This document shows, one piece after another, positions 1 to 10,546 of a DNA stretch of 64,000 nucleotides. Positions within the stretch are counted from its first letter, which is position 1. Every line of letters starts with the position of its first letter. Under the pieces are notes generated by a model, which had not been told where the DNA came from, did no database searches, and saw only the letters and a list, made by a program, of their open reading frames with translations. The translations under genes were made by a program, and so were the position numbers. The stretch covers positions 33,295,255 to 33,359,254 of the forward strand of contig CM047810.1 in NCBI GenBank assembly GCA_026214975.1. Reading direction: 5' to 3'. The stretch is from Gentiana macrophylla (lineage: Eukaryota; Streptophyta; Magnoliopsida; Gentianales; Gentianaceae).

Positions 1-296
1 TCCTCTGTAATCTTTCTGATAATGGGAGACAGGAGAGTTGAGAATAGTGTGTGACCTAGGGACCATGACCCCTTATATAGTTAATTATATTTTAGGTATT
101 TCTGATTCTACTCATCAACGAAACAGAAATTATCTCTTAGTCTCTACACATAAAAGGCCCACACCCTAATGATACATTACAACCCAATAACTGTAAACCG
201 AATTAGATCACTTTTACATCGGGCTAATCTTTATTGACAGTCCATAATAAATAATTATTTCACATATAAGTCCAACGTTGGATTAATAATCCAACA
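1..296 (-). mobile_element. probable LTR fragment, cut by window edge
   Basis: Read on the minus strand, this stretch begins at 296 with TGTTGGATTATTAATCCAAC. That is a TG start followed at once by a short inverted repeat, as in many plant LTRs. A TATA-like CTATATAAGG lies on the same strand at 80-71. The other end is outside the window, so no CA end, TSD or primer-binding site can be checked. No coding sequence is visible. It could also be unrelated intergenic DNA. Confidence 0.4.
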
Positions 297-757
297 GAGA
301 CCCCGTGACTAAGAGGTCTTGGCAAAGCCGCCCCAGGATATTTTTGGACCTTTGGCGAATCTGGCCTTTTAGTTCAATTTTTTTTTTCCGAAAACATACT
401 TACAAAAGATTACTTCAACATCGTGCTTCAAAAATCAGTACATAAAAAATTTAAATTAATCAATGTTAGATATTTTTCACATATTGTTATCGTATATACA
501 TTTTGGTTGTCGTAACAAAACGGGGTTTGAGGGGGCAGCGCCCCTTTGCAGGGTCGGGAGGCAGTGCCAACTCGTGGGGGTTCTGAGGCAATGCCCTCGA
601 AAGCTAAACACCCCTAGTTGAACGGATGCACCTATGAAATTCAAATTGATGCATCTGAGTTATTATAAATTTGGGCATATAATTTGACAATTTCACAATT
701 CAAGTAAATTCTTTTAACACATTATATTAGTAGGCCAATAATATGGGTCTTTATCAA
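297..757. repeat. unclassified dispersed repeat, left part
   Basis: No gene is seen here. The stretch shares recognisable blocks with 22966-23701: a poly-T run followed by AAAACATACTTA, then GTTAGATATTTTT, then TTTTGGTT(G/A)TCG and AACGGGGTT. Its likely continuation after the inserted LTR element is at 8323-8460, where TTAACA(C/T)ATTATATTAGG again matches 23567-23586. The gag-only LTR element therefore seems to have landed in an older copy of this repeat. The family is not recognised. Around 530-600 there are several short GC-rich blocks of the form GGGGGCAGCGCCCC. Confidence 0.5.
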
Positions 758-1329
758 TGTTAGAAAATGTAACTTGACCTCTCATTCTGAGCTAAGTACT
801 AAGCGGTGCTGAGTACTAAGCTGAGCAATGTCAGCTGAGCAAAAGTGAGGTTTGGGCAAAAGTCAACTTTGAGAAAAAGTTAGTTTTGGCAAAGTTAGCT
901 TTGGCTAAAGTCACTTTTGGGCAAAGTCAGCAGAGCAAAATTCAGTTTTGGGCAAAGTCATCAGAGCAAAAGTCAGCATGGTTATGACTGGTGGAGTCAG
1001 TTGAAGCTGAGTACACACCTAGGTATTTTAGTCAATCTGCTAGTATGTCTTTATGGCGGCTAGGTTTAGTGTTTTATGGTTATAAATACACGTCTGTTGT
1101 AACCTAGAACACTTGCAGCAGTAGCCGGAGCAATTGTGTAAGCAATTACAGAGTTTGTAAAAACTCAAGTGATAATATATTCTCATTTTTCTGCCCGTGG
1201 AGTAGTCGGCGGCATATTGCCGGAAACCACGTTAAATCCTGTGTCATTGTTTCTTGTGTGGTTTATGCTTACTCGTTTATTCTTGATTACTGCAATCTGT
1301 TTTTTATCTCTGACAATCTTGTTTTAACA
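758..1329 (+). repeat. 5' LTR of gag-only element
   Basis: The LTR starts TGTTAGAAAATG and ends TTTTAACA, 572 bp. It is followed after three bases by a perfect primer-binding site. A core promoter TATAAATACACG lies at 1081. The first 200 bp hold six or more degenerate copies of a 15-18 bp unit of the type TTTGGGCAAAAGTCAGC, which also mark the other LTR copies at 3070-3190, 3785-3890 and 7800-7960. Confidence 0.85.
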
Positions 1330-1332
1330 AAT

Positions 1333-1344
1333 TGGTATCAGAGC
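1333..1344 (+). other. primer-binding site (initiator tRNA-Met type)
   Basis: TGGTATCAGAGC, three bases after the LTR end, is the classical complement of the 3' end of plant initiator tRNA-Met that primes minus-strand DNA synthesis in copia-type elements. The second internal region has a mutated version, TGGTATAAGACC, at 6028-6039. Confidence 0.9.
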
Positions 1345-1456
1345 ATTCAGTTATCATCAGGAAATTCGAGTTTCTGTTTGGGAATCATCTGTTTGAACAA
1401 AATTTTATCTTCCCCAAGATTATGTGATAAAAATTTTGTTCTTTGGCAAGATCAAG

Positions 1457-2139
1457 ATGTCTGGGTTAGATGTAGAGATTGATAAATTCACATGAAGGAA
1501 CAATTTCAATATGTGGCAAATTAAGATGTGTGCTCTGTTGAAGAAACTAGGGCTTTGGGCTCCATTGACAAAGGCGGTGGATGCCGGAAACACTTAGATG
1601 GCCAATCTGCTGAAGAAAGCACATTCAATGATTTTGTTGTGCTTGTCTGATGATTTTATCACTGAAGTTGCTGAAGAGGATTCAGCGGCAGGGCTGTGGC
1701 TGAAGCTTCAGAGTCTGTATATGACAAAGTCATTGACCAACAAGTTGCTGATGAAGCAACATCTGTTCAGTTTAAAGGTGCATGAAGGATTGCCTCACAG
1801 AGATCATCTGGAAAAGCTAAACACAATATTGCTTGATTTAATGAGTATTGGTGTTAAGATCGAAGATAAGGATGCGGTTCTAATTTTGTTGGTATCATTA
1901 CCAGCATCATATGAGAATTTTGTGCAGTCTTTTATTGTTGGAAGAGGCACGGTGTCATTGAAGGATGTTAATCTCTCTATAATCGAGAGCTAAGGTATAA
2001 TGCAGCCGGCACAGGTACAGACAATCAGGCTGCTGGTTTAGTTGCTAGTAGCACTAGCAGTTTCAAAGGGAATGGAAAGCCTGAAAAGAAGACATTCAAG
2101 AAGGGTGATTCCAAAGACCCTAATGCAAATCTGGTCTGA
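1457..2139 (+). pseudogene. gag remnant (UBN2 domain), first copy
   Basis: The frame opens at ATG 1457 (MSGLDVEIDKFT) but meets TGA at 1493, then a TAG just before 1598. From 1598 to 1993 it is open for 131 codons. That part has the copia gag pattern: LWLKLQSLY, LMKQHLFSLK, HLEKLNTILLDL, ALILL-type block and LPASYENFV. The end is low-complexity lysine-rich (GNGKPEKKTFKKGD) and no CCHC knuckle follows. The product would be a capsid-like protein of a retroelement particle. The stop early in the frame is at the same codon as in the copy at 6171. Confidence 0.75.
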
Positions 2140-3016
2140 ATCTGGAGTGTTGACAAGCCTATGGAGCTTCAGGTCCATACTCAGCTGAGTTTGCAGAACT
2201 CAGTTGAGAATAGTCAACATTAATCTGGCACTTGGTTGTGCATCTGAACCTGAAGAACCAAGAGTTGAATCTGGTGGAACCAAAATATGGGATTGGCTGA
2301 GTGAGAGTCAGCTGATCTAGTACCAGCTGAGTGAAAGTCAGCTGAGTAGAGTGAAGTGTTCAAGCCTGGGAAGTCTGCTGTGAACAGTCAGCTGAGTCCA
2401 TCTATCAGTGGAGTGGCGTATGCTGAATCTGTTGAACATGTCTACGTTGGTTCTGCATCTGTGTCTGGAAAGCTCAGGTGAGTGAAGTCAGCTGAGTAAG
2501 ATAAATATGATATGTTTGGCTGAGTGAAGTCATCTAAGGATCTGGTGAACATGTCTGAGGTGGAGTTCCCATCTGAAGTTATGTCTCATCTAGAGAAGTC
2601 TCAGTTGAAGTCTGTTGTGTTCACATCTGGTTAGCTTAGAATCCGAATCTGCAAATCTGTTTGGTTGAAGTTAAATCTGATGAACTCAGCTGAGTGTGCT
2701 CAACCGAGATGATTACATCTGAATCTGGTATTCACATCTTGTCTGGTGATCAAGTCTTTCATCACATCTGTTCTCAGCTCAATCAAGTCTGAATCTGTTA
2801 ACAGTAGAGGATCTCATCTGAATCTAGGAGGTTCTCATCTGAAGTTGGTTTCTCATCTAGAGTTAACTCTCATCTGGAGGAATCACATCTGAAGCTGTTA
2901 AGTCAAAAGAAAGAGGATGAATTTGGTACAGTACGTCTGGCATTGACGAATTCTTCTGGTACAGTACATCTAGTTATACATTTGTTTGAATGAGATTTCA
3001 AGTCAAAGTGGAGATT
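2140..3016 (+). other. non-coding tail of internal region, motif-rich
   Basis: No open frame is seen. The stretch is dominated by irregular repeats of CAGCTGAGT and of CATCTGAA/CATCTGGA words. A purine-rich tract, CAAAGTGGAGATT, runs into the next LTR at 3017 and is the likely polypurine tract. The same structure recurs at 6870-7733. Confidence 0.6.
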
Positions 3017-3401
3017 TATTAGAAAATGTGACTTGATCTCTCATTCAGAGTTGAGTACTAAGCTGAGCAATGTCAGTAGAGAAAAAGTGAGCTTTGGGCA
3101 AAAGTCAGTTTTGGCAAAGTTAGCTTTGGCAAAAGTCAGTATTGGGAAAAGTCGGCTTTGGGCAAAGTCAGCTGAGCAAAAGTCAACATGGTTATGTCTG
3201 GTGGAGTCAGTTGAAGTTGAGTTCACATTTAGGGTATTTTAGTCAATCTGCTAGTATGTCTTTATGACGGCTAGGTTTAAGGATTTGTGACTATAAATAC
3301 ACGTATGTTGTAACCTAGAACATTTGCAGCAGTAGTAAGAGCAATTGCAGAGTCTAAAATCTTCAGTGATAATATATTCTCATCTTTCTGCCCGTGGAGT
3401 A
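3017..3401 (+). repeat. LTR, 3'-truncated copy
   Basis: This matches the first two thirds of the 5' LTR, including the GGCAAAGTCAGC-type repeats and TATAAATACACG at 3292. The first dinucleotide reads TA instead of TG. Similarity stops at TCTGCCCGTGGAGTA, after which unrelated sequence begins. Confidence 0.8.
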
Positions 3402-3620
3402 TTTGATCAGCCTCCATTAATTCAAACATTCCAGGTGGTTCATTCTTCCCCACATACAACAATGGTTCTTCTTCAATAACAAAAGCCGAATTAATGACCA
3501 AATCGAGAATGAATCCATAGAAATGAATAGGTCACACATGATGATCAATGGTGTAAAATTTTATTGTGCCCTTTCGTTGTTCTCGTACAATTGGAGACAA
3601 CCTGAAAATGCACATTTAAC
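3402..3620 (-). pseudogene. captured exon fragment of unknown gene
   Basis: On the minus strand an intron-like 3' end (GTGCATTTTCAG) is followed by about 65 codons that look like real protein. They include KGTIKFYTIDHHV, one TGA stop, then HFYGFILDLVINS, FVIEEEPLLYVGKNEP and PGMFELMEADQ. The frame then runs into LTR sequence. Acidic and hydrophobic residues alternate as in a folded domain, but the family was not recognised. A retained splice acceptor would mean capture of genomic DNA, not of spliced RNA. It lies between two partial LTRs. Confidence 0.45.
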
Positions 3621-3650
3621 TTGAATCAGAGGATTGCATTATTGAATATG

Positions 3651-3654
<4 letters not shown>

Positions 3655-3692
<38 letters not shown>
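3655..3692. repeat. (AT)n microsatellite
   Basis: An uninterrupted AT dinucleotide tract lies inside the spacer between the two partial LTRs. About 90 bp beyond it the second partial LTR begins. GTATTTGAAATAT occurs twice between them. Confidence 0.95.
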
Positions 3693-3696
<4 letters not shown>

Positions 3697-3780
3697 GTAT
3701 TTGAAATATCATCTTCTAGTGTAAGTATTTGAAATATATAAACACACCATCTGAAATATCATCTTTTAATGAAAGTATTT

Positions 3781-6024
3781 AGGCAAAAGTCAACTTTGAG
3801 CAAAAATCAGTTTTGGCAAAGTCAGTTTTGGCAAAGTTACCTTTGGCTAAAGTCGCTTTTGGGCAAAATCAGCAGAGCAAAAGTCATCATGGTTACGTCT
3901 GGTGGAGTCAGTTGAAGCTGAGTTCACATCTAGGGTATTTTAGTCAATCTGCTAGTATGTCTTTATGGCGGCTAGGTTTAAGGTTTTGTGACTATAAATA
4001 CACGTCTGTTGTAACCTAGAACATTTGCAGCAGTAGTAGGAGCAATTGTGTAAGTAATTGCAGAGTATGTAAAATCTCCAGTGATAATATTGTTGGAAAT
4101 AAAATTTATGTTTTGATGATGATTCATCTTATTTATTCATTTGTTATTTTACACCCCATTGATGAAGTGCTGAAACTAGCTGTTATAGTGAAAAGCTAAA
4201 AGATGTCTAGAACTAAATGTATAGGATTTATTAGAGTCTGATAATTATATAGATTGTATCAGACAAGCACTGTAATAGTTAGAGTGTCGTAAAACTGAGA
4301 ACTGGAAATCATCTAGAAAACTGGACATTGCTAAAACTGAAAGAGTCACCAGAACTTAGAACTGAAGTTTACTCAGAACTGAAGAAGGTAAGTTCACTGA
4401 GGGACACAGACTCGGTTGACTTATCTAGAACACAAAGAACTAAGGGAACAGACTCACTAAATGAAGAACTGAGGGACACAGACTCAGTTATTGAAGATTG
4501 AAGAACTGAGGGTTCAAACTCAGTTATGGAGATTAAAGTCGAGACTGTAAAGTTGGAATTCAGGTAAGTCTGTGATGGCCTGAACTGACTTTATGGATCT
4601 TGTTTATGTCATCATACAAGAGGATAATGTTACCTAAGAATCATAAGGACAATGATATCTTAGATGATTTATTTATAGATATGGTGTACTCTGATGAAGT
4701 TAGATAGAATCAGATGAATAGAGTACTAAGTTTTGAAGAAGAGTAAAAACTCAGTTAATGCTTTTAGTCAGTTAACAAACTAATAAATGAAATACTCAGT
4801 TTCAAAGTCAGTCATCCAAGGAACTGAACTTGCATTTGAACGTTACAAACCAAGAAATATTATTGGATGAAGAACTGACATATCAGAACAGTCGCTGACA
4901 TCTGACATCTGAAAATATGAACGTTGATTGAATTCAAATTCAAGCAAGATGAACGTTGGACCTCACACTATAAATAGAGGACTTGGCATCAAGGATCGAA
5001 GAACCCGAATATACAACAACGGAAGTATTATTGTGCCTAAGTCTTTGTTCATCCGAATTGCTATCAATCATTGCGCTTTACAAGATCATATCCAGAATTC
5101 TTCAAGTGTTCAAGCTACAAAGATCAAATCCAAAATTCGGCACTTAGAAGAACCACAAGCAAGAATCAATTTATTGATTCTCAGCGAACTTTGATTTTTA
5201 TCTAAGGTTTAGACTGTGAAGCAATCCGGTTTAGGATTTGCCAAGGACAGTTGTTGTTACAGTAGTCGGGTAAACTGTGTTTGTGGTGGAGCTGGAGAAG
5301 AGGCAATACTACCCTATAAGGACTAGTGTTTCAAGCAGTTGCAGAGCAGCAATCTAACCTGTTTTACAGTTGTTTAGATAGTGAAGCTAGGGATTAGTCA
5401 ATGACTATCAATTAGGACTTTTTGTAATCGGCTACCTCAGAAAGTTCTAGTGGAATTTTCCTCCTACATCACGGGGGAAGAGTGGACTGATAGGATTACA
5501 CCACCTGGAACCACTATAATTCTTGCCTTACTTACTTTACGCATTACTCAGTTTATCAGTATTTGTGATTATTTTTCATACAAGTTTTTCATACAGCATA
5601 ACTGAACAAACTGATTGTTATATACTCACAGTTCACAAACTGACATTCATCAGAATTCAGTTTTGCATATTCATCAACTTTTTCTTAGAAACAACAAGAT
5701 CTACATAAAGGCTAAAACTTATCCTCTGCCGGTTGACTCAGTTTCAGCATAAATCAATTTTGCTTTATACTCAGCTAAGTCAGCTAAACTCAACACAAGT
5801 TAAAACTAAACTAATCAGACTTAAATCTAGTTTTTGGTGACAAGTTTATTCACCCCCCACCCCTCTAAACTTGTGTCAGCCTTTCCAAGGGACCAACAAA
5901 TATATTCTCCTCTTTCTGCCCGTGGAGTAGTCGGCATATTGCCGGAAACCACGTTAAATCCTGTGTTATTGTTTCTTGTGTGATTTATGCTTTCTCATTT
6001 ATTCTTGACAGTCTTGTTTTAACA
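3781..6024 (+). repeat. LTR, 5'-truncated copy, split by a solo LTR
   Basis: The copy enters the LTR about 85 bp in, at GGCAAAAGTCAACTTTGAGC, and runs to the TTTTAACA end at 6024. It is interrupted at 4091-5898 by an unrelated solo LTR. The TATA box is at 3991-4002. It overlaps the LTR portion already present at 3017-3401, so the middle region holds more than one LTR length and cannot be one simple shared LTR. Confidence 0.8.
4091..5898 (+). mobile_element. solo LTR (Sirevirus/Maximus-like copia)
   Basis: The element starts TGTTGG and ends CCAACA and has perfect 5-bp TSDs, AATAT at 4086-4090 and 5899-5903. At 1808 bp without gag or pol it is a solo LTR left by LTR-LTR recombination. A core promoter CTATAAATAGAG lies at 4968-4979. 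The start with GTTTTGATGATG and the C-run near the 3' end (TTCACCCCCCACCCC) resemble Sirevirus LTRs. That family call is from memory. Confidence 0.8.
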
Positions 6025-6170
6025 AACTGGTATAAGACCGTTCAGGTTATCATCGGGGAATTCGAGGTTCTGTTTGGGAATCATCTGTTTGAACAAAATT
6101 TTATCTTCATCAAGACCTTCACCGGTGCTAGGATTATGTGATAAAAGTTCTGTTCTTTGGCAAGATCAAG

Positions 6171-6870
6171 ATGTCTGGATTAGATGTAGAGATTGATAAA
6201 TTCACATAAAGGAACAATTTCAATCTATGGCAAATTAAGATGCTGCTCTGTTGAAGAAACTAGGGCTTTGGGCTCCATTGACAAAGGCCGTGGATGTCGG
6301 AAACGCTGAGATGGCCAATCTGCAGGATAAAGCACATTCAATGATTTTGTTGTCTTTGGTCGATGATGTTATCTTGAAGTTCTTTGAGAGGATTTGATGA
6401 GCGTGGTCGTGGTGAAGCTTGAGAGTCTGTAAATGACAAAGTCGTTGACCAACTAGTTACTGATGAAGCAATGTCTGTTCAGTTTAAAGATTCATTAAGG
6501 AATGCCTCACAAAGATCATTTGGAAAAGCTAAACATTATATTGCTTGATTTAAGGAGTATTGGTGTTAAGATCGAAGATAAGGATGCAGCTCTAGTTTTG
6601 TTGGTATTATTGCCAACATCATATTAGAATTTTGTGCAGTCTTTTGTTGTTGGAAGAGATACAGTGTCATTAAGAGATGTTAGGGCATCTCTCTATAATC
6701 GAGAGCAAAGGCATAATACAAGCTAGCACAGGTACAGACAATCGGGCTGCTGGTTTAATTGCTAGTAGCAGTTGCAAAGGGAATGGAAATCCTGAAAAGA
6801 AGACATTCAAGAAGGGTGATTCCAAAGACCCTAATGCAAATCTGGTCTGAATTTGAATCTGGAGTGTTGA
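6171..6870 (+). pseudogene. gag remnant (UBN2 domain), second copy
   Basis: This is parallel to the copy at 1457, starting MSGLDVEIDKFT followed by TAA, where the first copy has TGA. NNFNLWQIKM and LKKLGLWAPLTKAVD are recognisable. Further frameshifts and stops follow from about 6370. It is more decayed than the first copy and clearly untranslatable. Lysine-rich KKTFKKGD again marks its end. Confidence 0.7.
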
Positions 6871-7733
6871 CAAGCAGGTGGAGCTTCAGGTCCATACTCA
6901 GCTGAGTTTTTGCAGAACTCAGTTGAGAACACTCAACACTAATCTGGCACTTGGTTGTGCATCTGAACCTGAAAAATCAAGAGTTGAATCTGGTGGAACC
7001 GAAATCTGGGATTGGCTGAGTGAGGGTCGGCTGATCTAGTACCAGCTGAGTGAAATCAGCTGAGTAGAGTGGAGTGTTCAAGTCTGGGAAGTCTGCTGAG
7101 AAAAGTCAGTTGATTCCATCTGTTAGCGGAGTGGCATCAGCTGAATCTGTTGAACATGTCTGTCCTGGTTCCGCATCTATGTCTGGAAACCTCAGCTGAG
7201 TGAAGTCAGTTGAGTAAAAAAATATGATATGTATGGCTGAGTGAAGTCAGCTAAGCATCTGGTGAACATGTCTGAGGTGGAGTTCTCATATGGAGTTAAG
7301 TCTCATCTAGAGAAGTCTCAGTTGAAGTCTGTTTTATTCACATCTGGTTAGCTTAGAATCTAAATATGCAAATCTATTTGGTTGAAGTAGAATCTGAAGA
7401 ACTCAGCTGAGTGTGCTCAACTGAGGTGTTTACATCTGAATCTGGTAATCATATATTGTCTGGGGATCAAGTCTTTGATCATATCTGTTCTCAGCTCAAT
7501 CAAGTGTGAATCTGTTAACAACAGAAGATCTCATCTGAATCTGGGAGGTTCTCATCTGAAGTTGGTTTCTCATCTGGAGTTAACTCTCATCTAGAGCAAT
7601 CACATCTGAAGTTGTTAATCCAGAAGAAAGAGGAGGAATCTGGTACGGTACGCCTGGCATTGACGAATGCATCTGGTATAGTACATCTCGTTATACATAT
7701 GTTTGAACGAGATTTCAAGTCAAGGTGGAGATT

Positions 7734-8317
7734 TGGTAGAAAATGTGATTTGACCTCTCATTCAGAGCTGAGTACTAAGCTGAGCAAAGTCAGCTGAGCA
7801 ATGTTAGCAGAGCAAAAGTAAGCTTTGGGCAAAAGTTAGCTTTGAGCAAAAGTCACTGTTGGCAAAGTCGGCTTTGGCAAAGTTAGCTTTGGCAAAAGCC
7901 AGTTTTCACAAAAGTCAATTTTGGGAAAAGTCTGCTTTTGGAAAAGTCAGCAGAGCAAAAGTCATCATGGTTACGTCTGGTGGAGTCAGTTGAATTTGAG
8001 TTCACATCTAGGGTATTTTAGTCAATCTTCTAGTATGTCTTTATAACGGCTAGGTTTAAGGTTGTAAGACTATAAATACACGTATGTTGTAACTTAGAAC
8101 ATTTGCAGCTATAGCGGAGCAATTGTGTAAGTAATTGCAGAGTCTGTAAAATCTCCAGAGATAATATATTCTTTTCTTTCTGCCCGTGCAGTAGACGGCA
8201 TATTGCCAGAAACCACGTTAAATCCTGTGTTATTGTTTCTTGTGTGATTTATGATTTCTCATTTATTCTTGATTATTGCAATATGTTTTTTTTTATCACT
8301 GACGGTCCTTTTTAACA
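7734..8317 (+). repeat. 3' LTR of gag-only element
   Basis: 584 bp, starting TGGTAGAAAATG after the purine tract AAGGTGGAGATT and ending TTTTAACA. The ATCAA duplication follows directly. The TATA box is at 8071-8082. Compared with the first LTR it has small indels and extra GGCAAA-type repeat units near the start. Confidence 0.85.
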
Positions 8318-8477
8318 ATCAATTCAAGTAAAAAAAAATTAACACATTATATTAGGTCGGTTGGGATTGGATCTACATGACTCTTTTTTTTGCGAAACAT
8401 ATAATTCTGGGCCACCGCTGACGGTTGGGCCTTCGGCCGCCGCCTAATTGGTCTTACCATAGGGCTGGACATGGTTC

Positions 8478-8621
8478 TTGGGTTTGAGAATATTCTAGAA
8501 TGATATGAAATATCTGTGTATTTATTAGCATTTATTATGTTTACATTGTAATTGCATTATATATATATCACTACTGTAATCATAATAAGTCAACAGCAAT
8601 CAATCATTATTCACTTCAATA
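8478..8621 (+). repeat. 5' LTR of copia element
   Basis: 144 bp. It shares AGAATATTCTAGAA, TTGTAATTGCA, ACTATAT-type and AAGTCAAC blocks with the 3' LTR at 15123. Its ends have decayed (TTGG start, CAATA end), but the TSD fixes the border. Confidence 0.8.
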
Positions 8622-8633
8622 TGGTATCAGAGC
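8622..8633 (+). other. primer-binding site of copia element
   Basis: TGGTATCAGAGC directly follows the LTR end. It is the initiator tRNA-Met-type primer site. Confidence 0.9.
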
Positions 8634-8920
8634 AAATAGAGTGATTCTCTCTTGTCAATCACGCCAAATCTCCCCCTAAGTCCCTAAAACTCTCCTCCAA
8701 AAAACCATAGAAAACTCTCCGTCCAGCCTCAGCTTCTTCCCTCTTGCCACCTTCAAACTTCCATCAATCGAAGAATCCATTGTAATAGCTCAATCCAAAA
8801 CTACCTCCACCTCATGTTCATTCATCCATCAATCCTTCTTCAAATATACATACTACCAAACTCACACGTCAAAATTTTCCATTATAGCGTGCTCAGTTTG
8901 TGTCCTATCTCAAAGGTCAC

Positions 8921-10541
8921 TGATGTAAGTCAACCTGATGATATAATTCCCGATGATTTACCCCTTTTTCACATGCAATTAATGGTATTTGACATCAATT
9001 TGAGCAATTTGTATGATGATTGAAGCCAATTTTTGTGTACATAAAATTTCAGAAAAACCATGTTTCTAGTTGTATTATATTAGTGTTAGCCGATTTTGTT
9101 ATCAGATTTACACGTGGTATATGTGTGTCTATTTTGCAGCACGTACGGATATCACAGTTGGGAGCATGGATTCTGACTTTAGGGTGGCCGTTGATACTTT
9201 TACGATGATTTTGGAGCTATGGCGATGATTTCAACCCATGAGGATTATCGATACATATTAGAGGGTTCGATCCAAGCCAAGTGGAAGAATAAATTATGAT
9301 TATGTGATTTCAGATACATTGACTCGAGCCATGTCACATTGACCTGCATCTAGGAGTTGATAGCTTTTAATGCGGATGTCATTTGGCCAACTACTACAAA
9401 GTGGGACTTGACCCACGCCATGCAGCTTTGACCTACGCCAGTAGTGCAATTTTGGTTTGACGCGCGCCAGATTAAATTGACCTGAGTCAACATTACAGAG
9501 TCAGCAAGGAATTAATCCTTTTTATTCTTCCAAGCACATTATTATCAAGGAGACATCATCTTCTTCAAATTTTCCATCTTGAAGGCAAACTCCCACCCCA
9601 GGCTCTTCTAGCTGAATTTTAGTAGAAATTAACCATTGATCGTGATTGTAAAAGCTAAGTTCTAGTTTAACTCTTTTAGTTGATTGGATTCAACACACTA
9701 GTGTTAGTTCATTGAAGTTTTTGGAAGTTGGATGATGAGCACCAACTCGAATTTGTACTCTTGATTTGGTAATCCTTAAATTTTATTGTCATTCAACTGT
9801 TCTTATGCTTATGAATATTAATCTTGAGATGTTGATATTTGTAGACATGAGTGGCTAGACTTTTCTAGCCAAGATTATGTTGTAGCTTTAGTTTATCCTC
9901 TTATGTTGCTAGCTTTGATTGTTGTGAAGCTTTTCCTACTTGTGTTGTATTGATTGCTTGCATTAGAGTAATTGCCTAGTGTTATCATTTACACGTTGAC
10001 GGAGACCGAAAGGAGATGTCAATCATGAGAAGAGGGTAGGAGAACCGGAAGGTAAAATCGACCTTTCGAGGCATTCAATTTCTTATCTGGGGATAGTTGA
10101 CACTGTCATTGCATTCACATGCGTAGCATACCGAGTCATTAGGTTTAGTACACCTAGACCAAGGAGGAGGTAGAAAGCAATTCTGTACACTCGTATGAGG
10201 GGGAATTGCTTGCTTAGGAATGCACCGCTTCACACTTTTGAACACCAATGGTAGGATGGTAAGAGATCATTCCCATGAGACTACGAGGGGATGGCTAGGT
10301 TATGCGTTGTCTTGGCTAGTTTATTTTATCGTTTATCATCTTTTTATCATAAGCACTTTATTTTATGCATTTAACAACCATCTTGCCAATTTGCAACCTA
10401 GATCGAATTAATATAGACTTTTTAGTGTGCGACCTTACTATTGAGAGCTTTCCCCGTGGAGACGACCTTGACTCACCATACTAGAGTAAAGTCGACCCGG
10501 TACACTACCGGTTAGATTGGACCTCTAGGATTTGGCCATCA
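8921..10541 (+). mobile_element. solo LTR (probably Ty3/gypsy) inside copia gag
   Basis: It starts TGATG and ends CATCA with perfect TSDs, GTCAC at 8916-8920 and 10542-10546. It is 1621 bp with no coding domain. The sequence CCCCGTGGAGACGACCTTGA near the end and the TGATG/CATCA termini are typical of large gypsy LTRs in plants (family knowledge, not verified). Joining the flanks restores the gag reading between SYLKG-like sequence before 8916 and the GFSGYIDGS-like sequence after 10546. Confidence 0.8.
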
Positions 10542-10546
10542 GTCAC

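Larger units (their letters stand above)
758..8317 (+). mobile_element. composite gag-only LTR retrotransposon with three LTR regions
   Basis: The order is LTR (758-1329), internal region with gag, LTR region (3017-6024, heavily rearranged), a second internal region with gag, and a last LTR (7734-8317). The outermost ends carry the same 5-bp duplication, ATCAA at 753-757 and 8318-8322. The outer ends therefore behave as one insertion, or as the outer ends of two elements joined by recombination. Only a decayed UBN2-type (copia) gag is present. No zinc knuckle, protease, integrase or RT is seen in either internal region. This fits the TR-GAG class of non-autonomous elements, which depend on enzymes supplied by other elements (inference). 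Confidence 0.8.

Noticed and set aside
1333..1344. TGGTATCAGAGC as part of a tRNA gene
   Set aside because: Only 12 bases match, directly after an LTR end, so it is a primer-binding site. No cloverleaf can be drawn around it.
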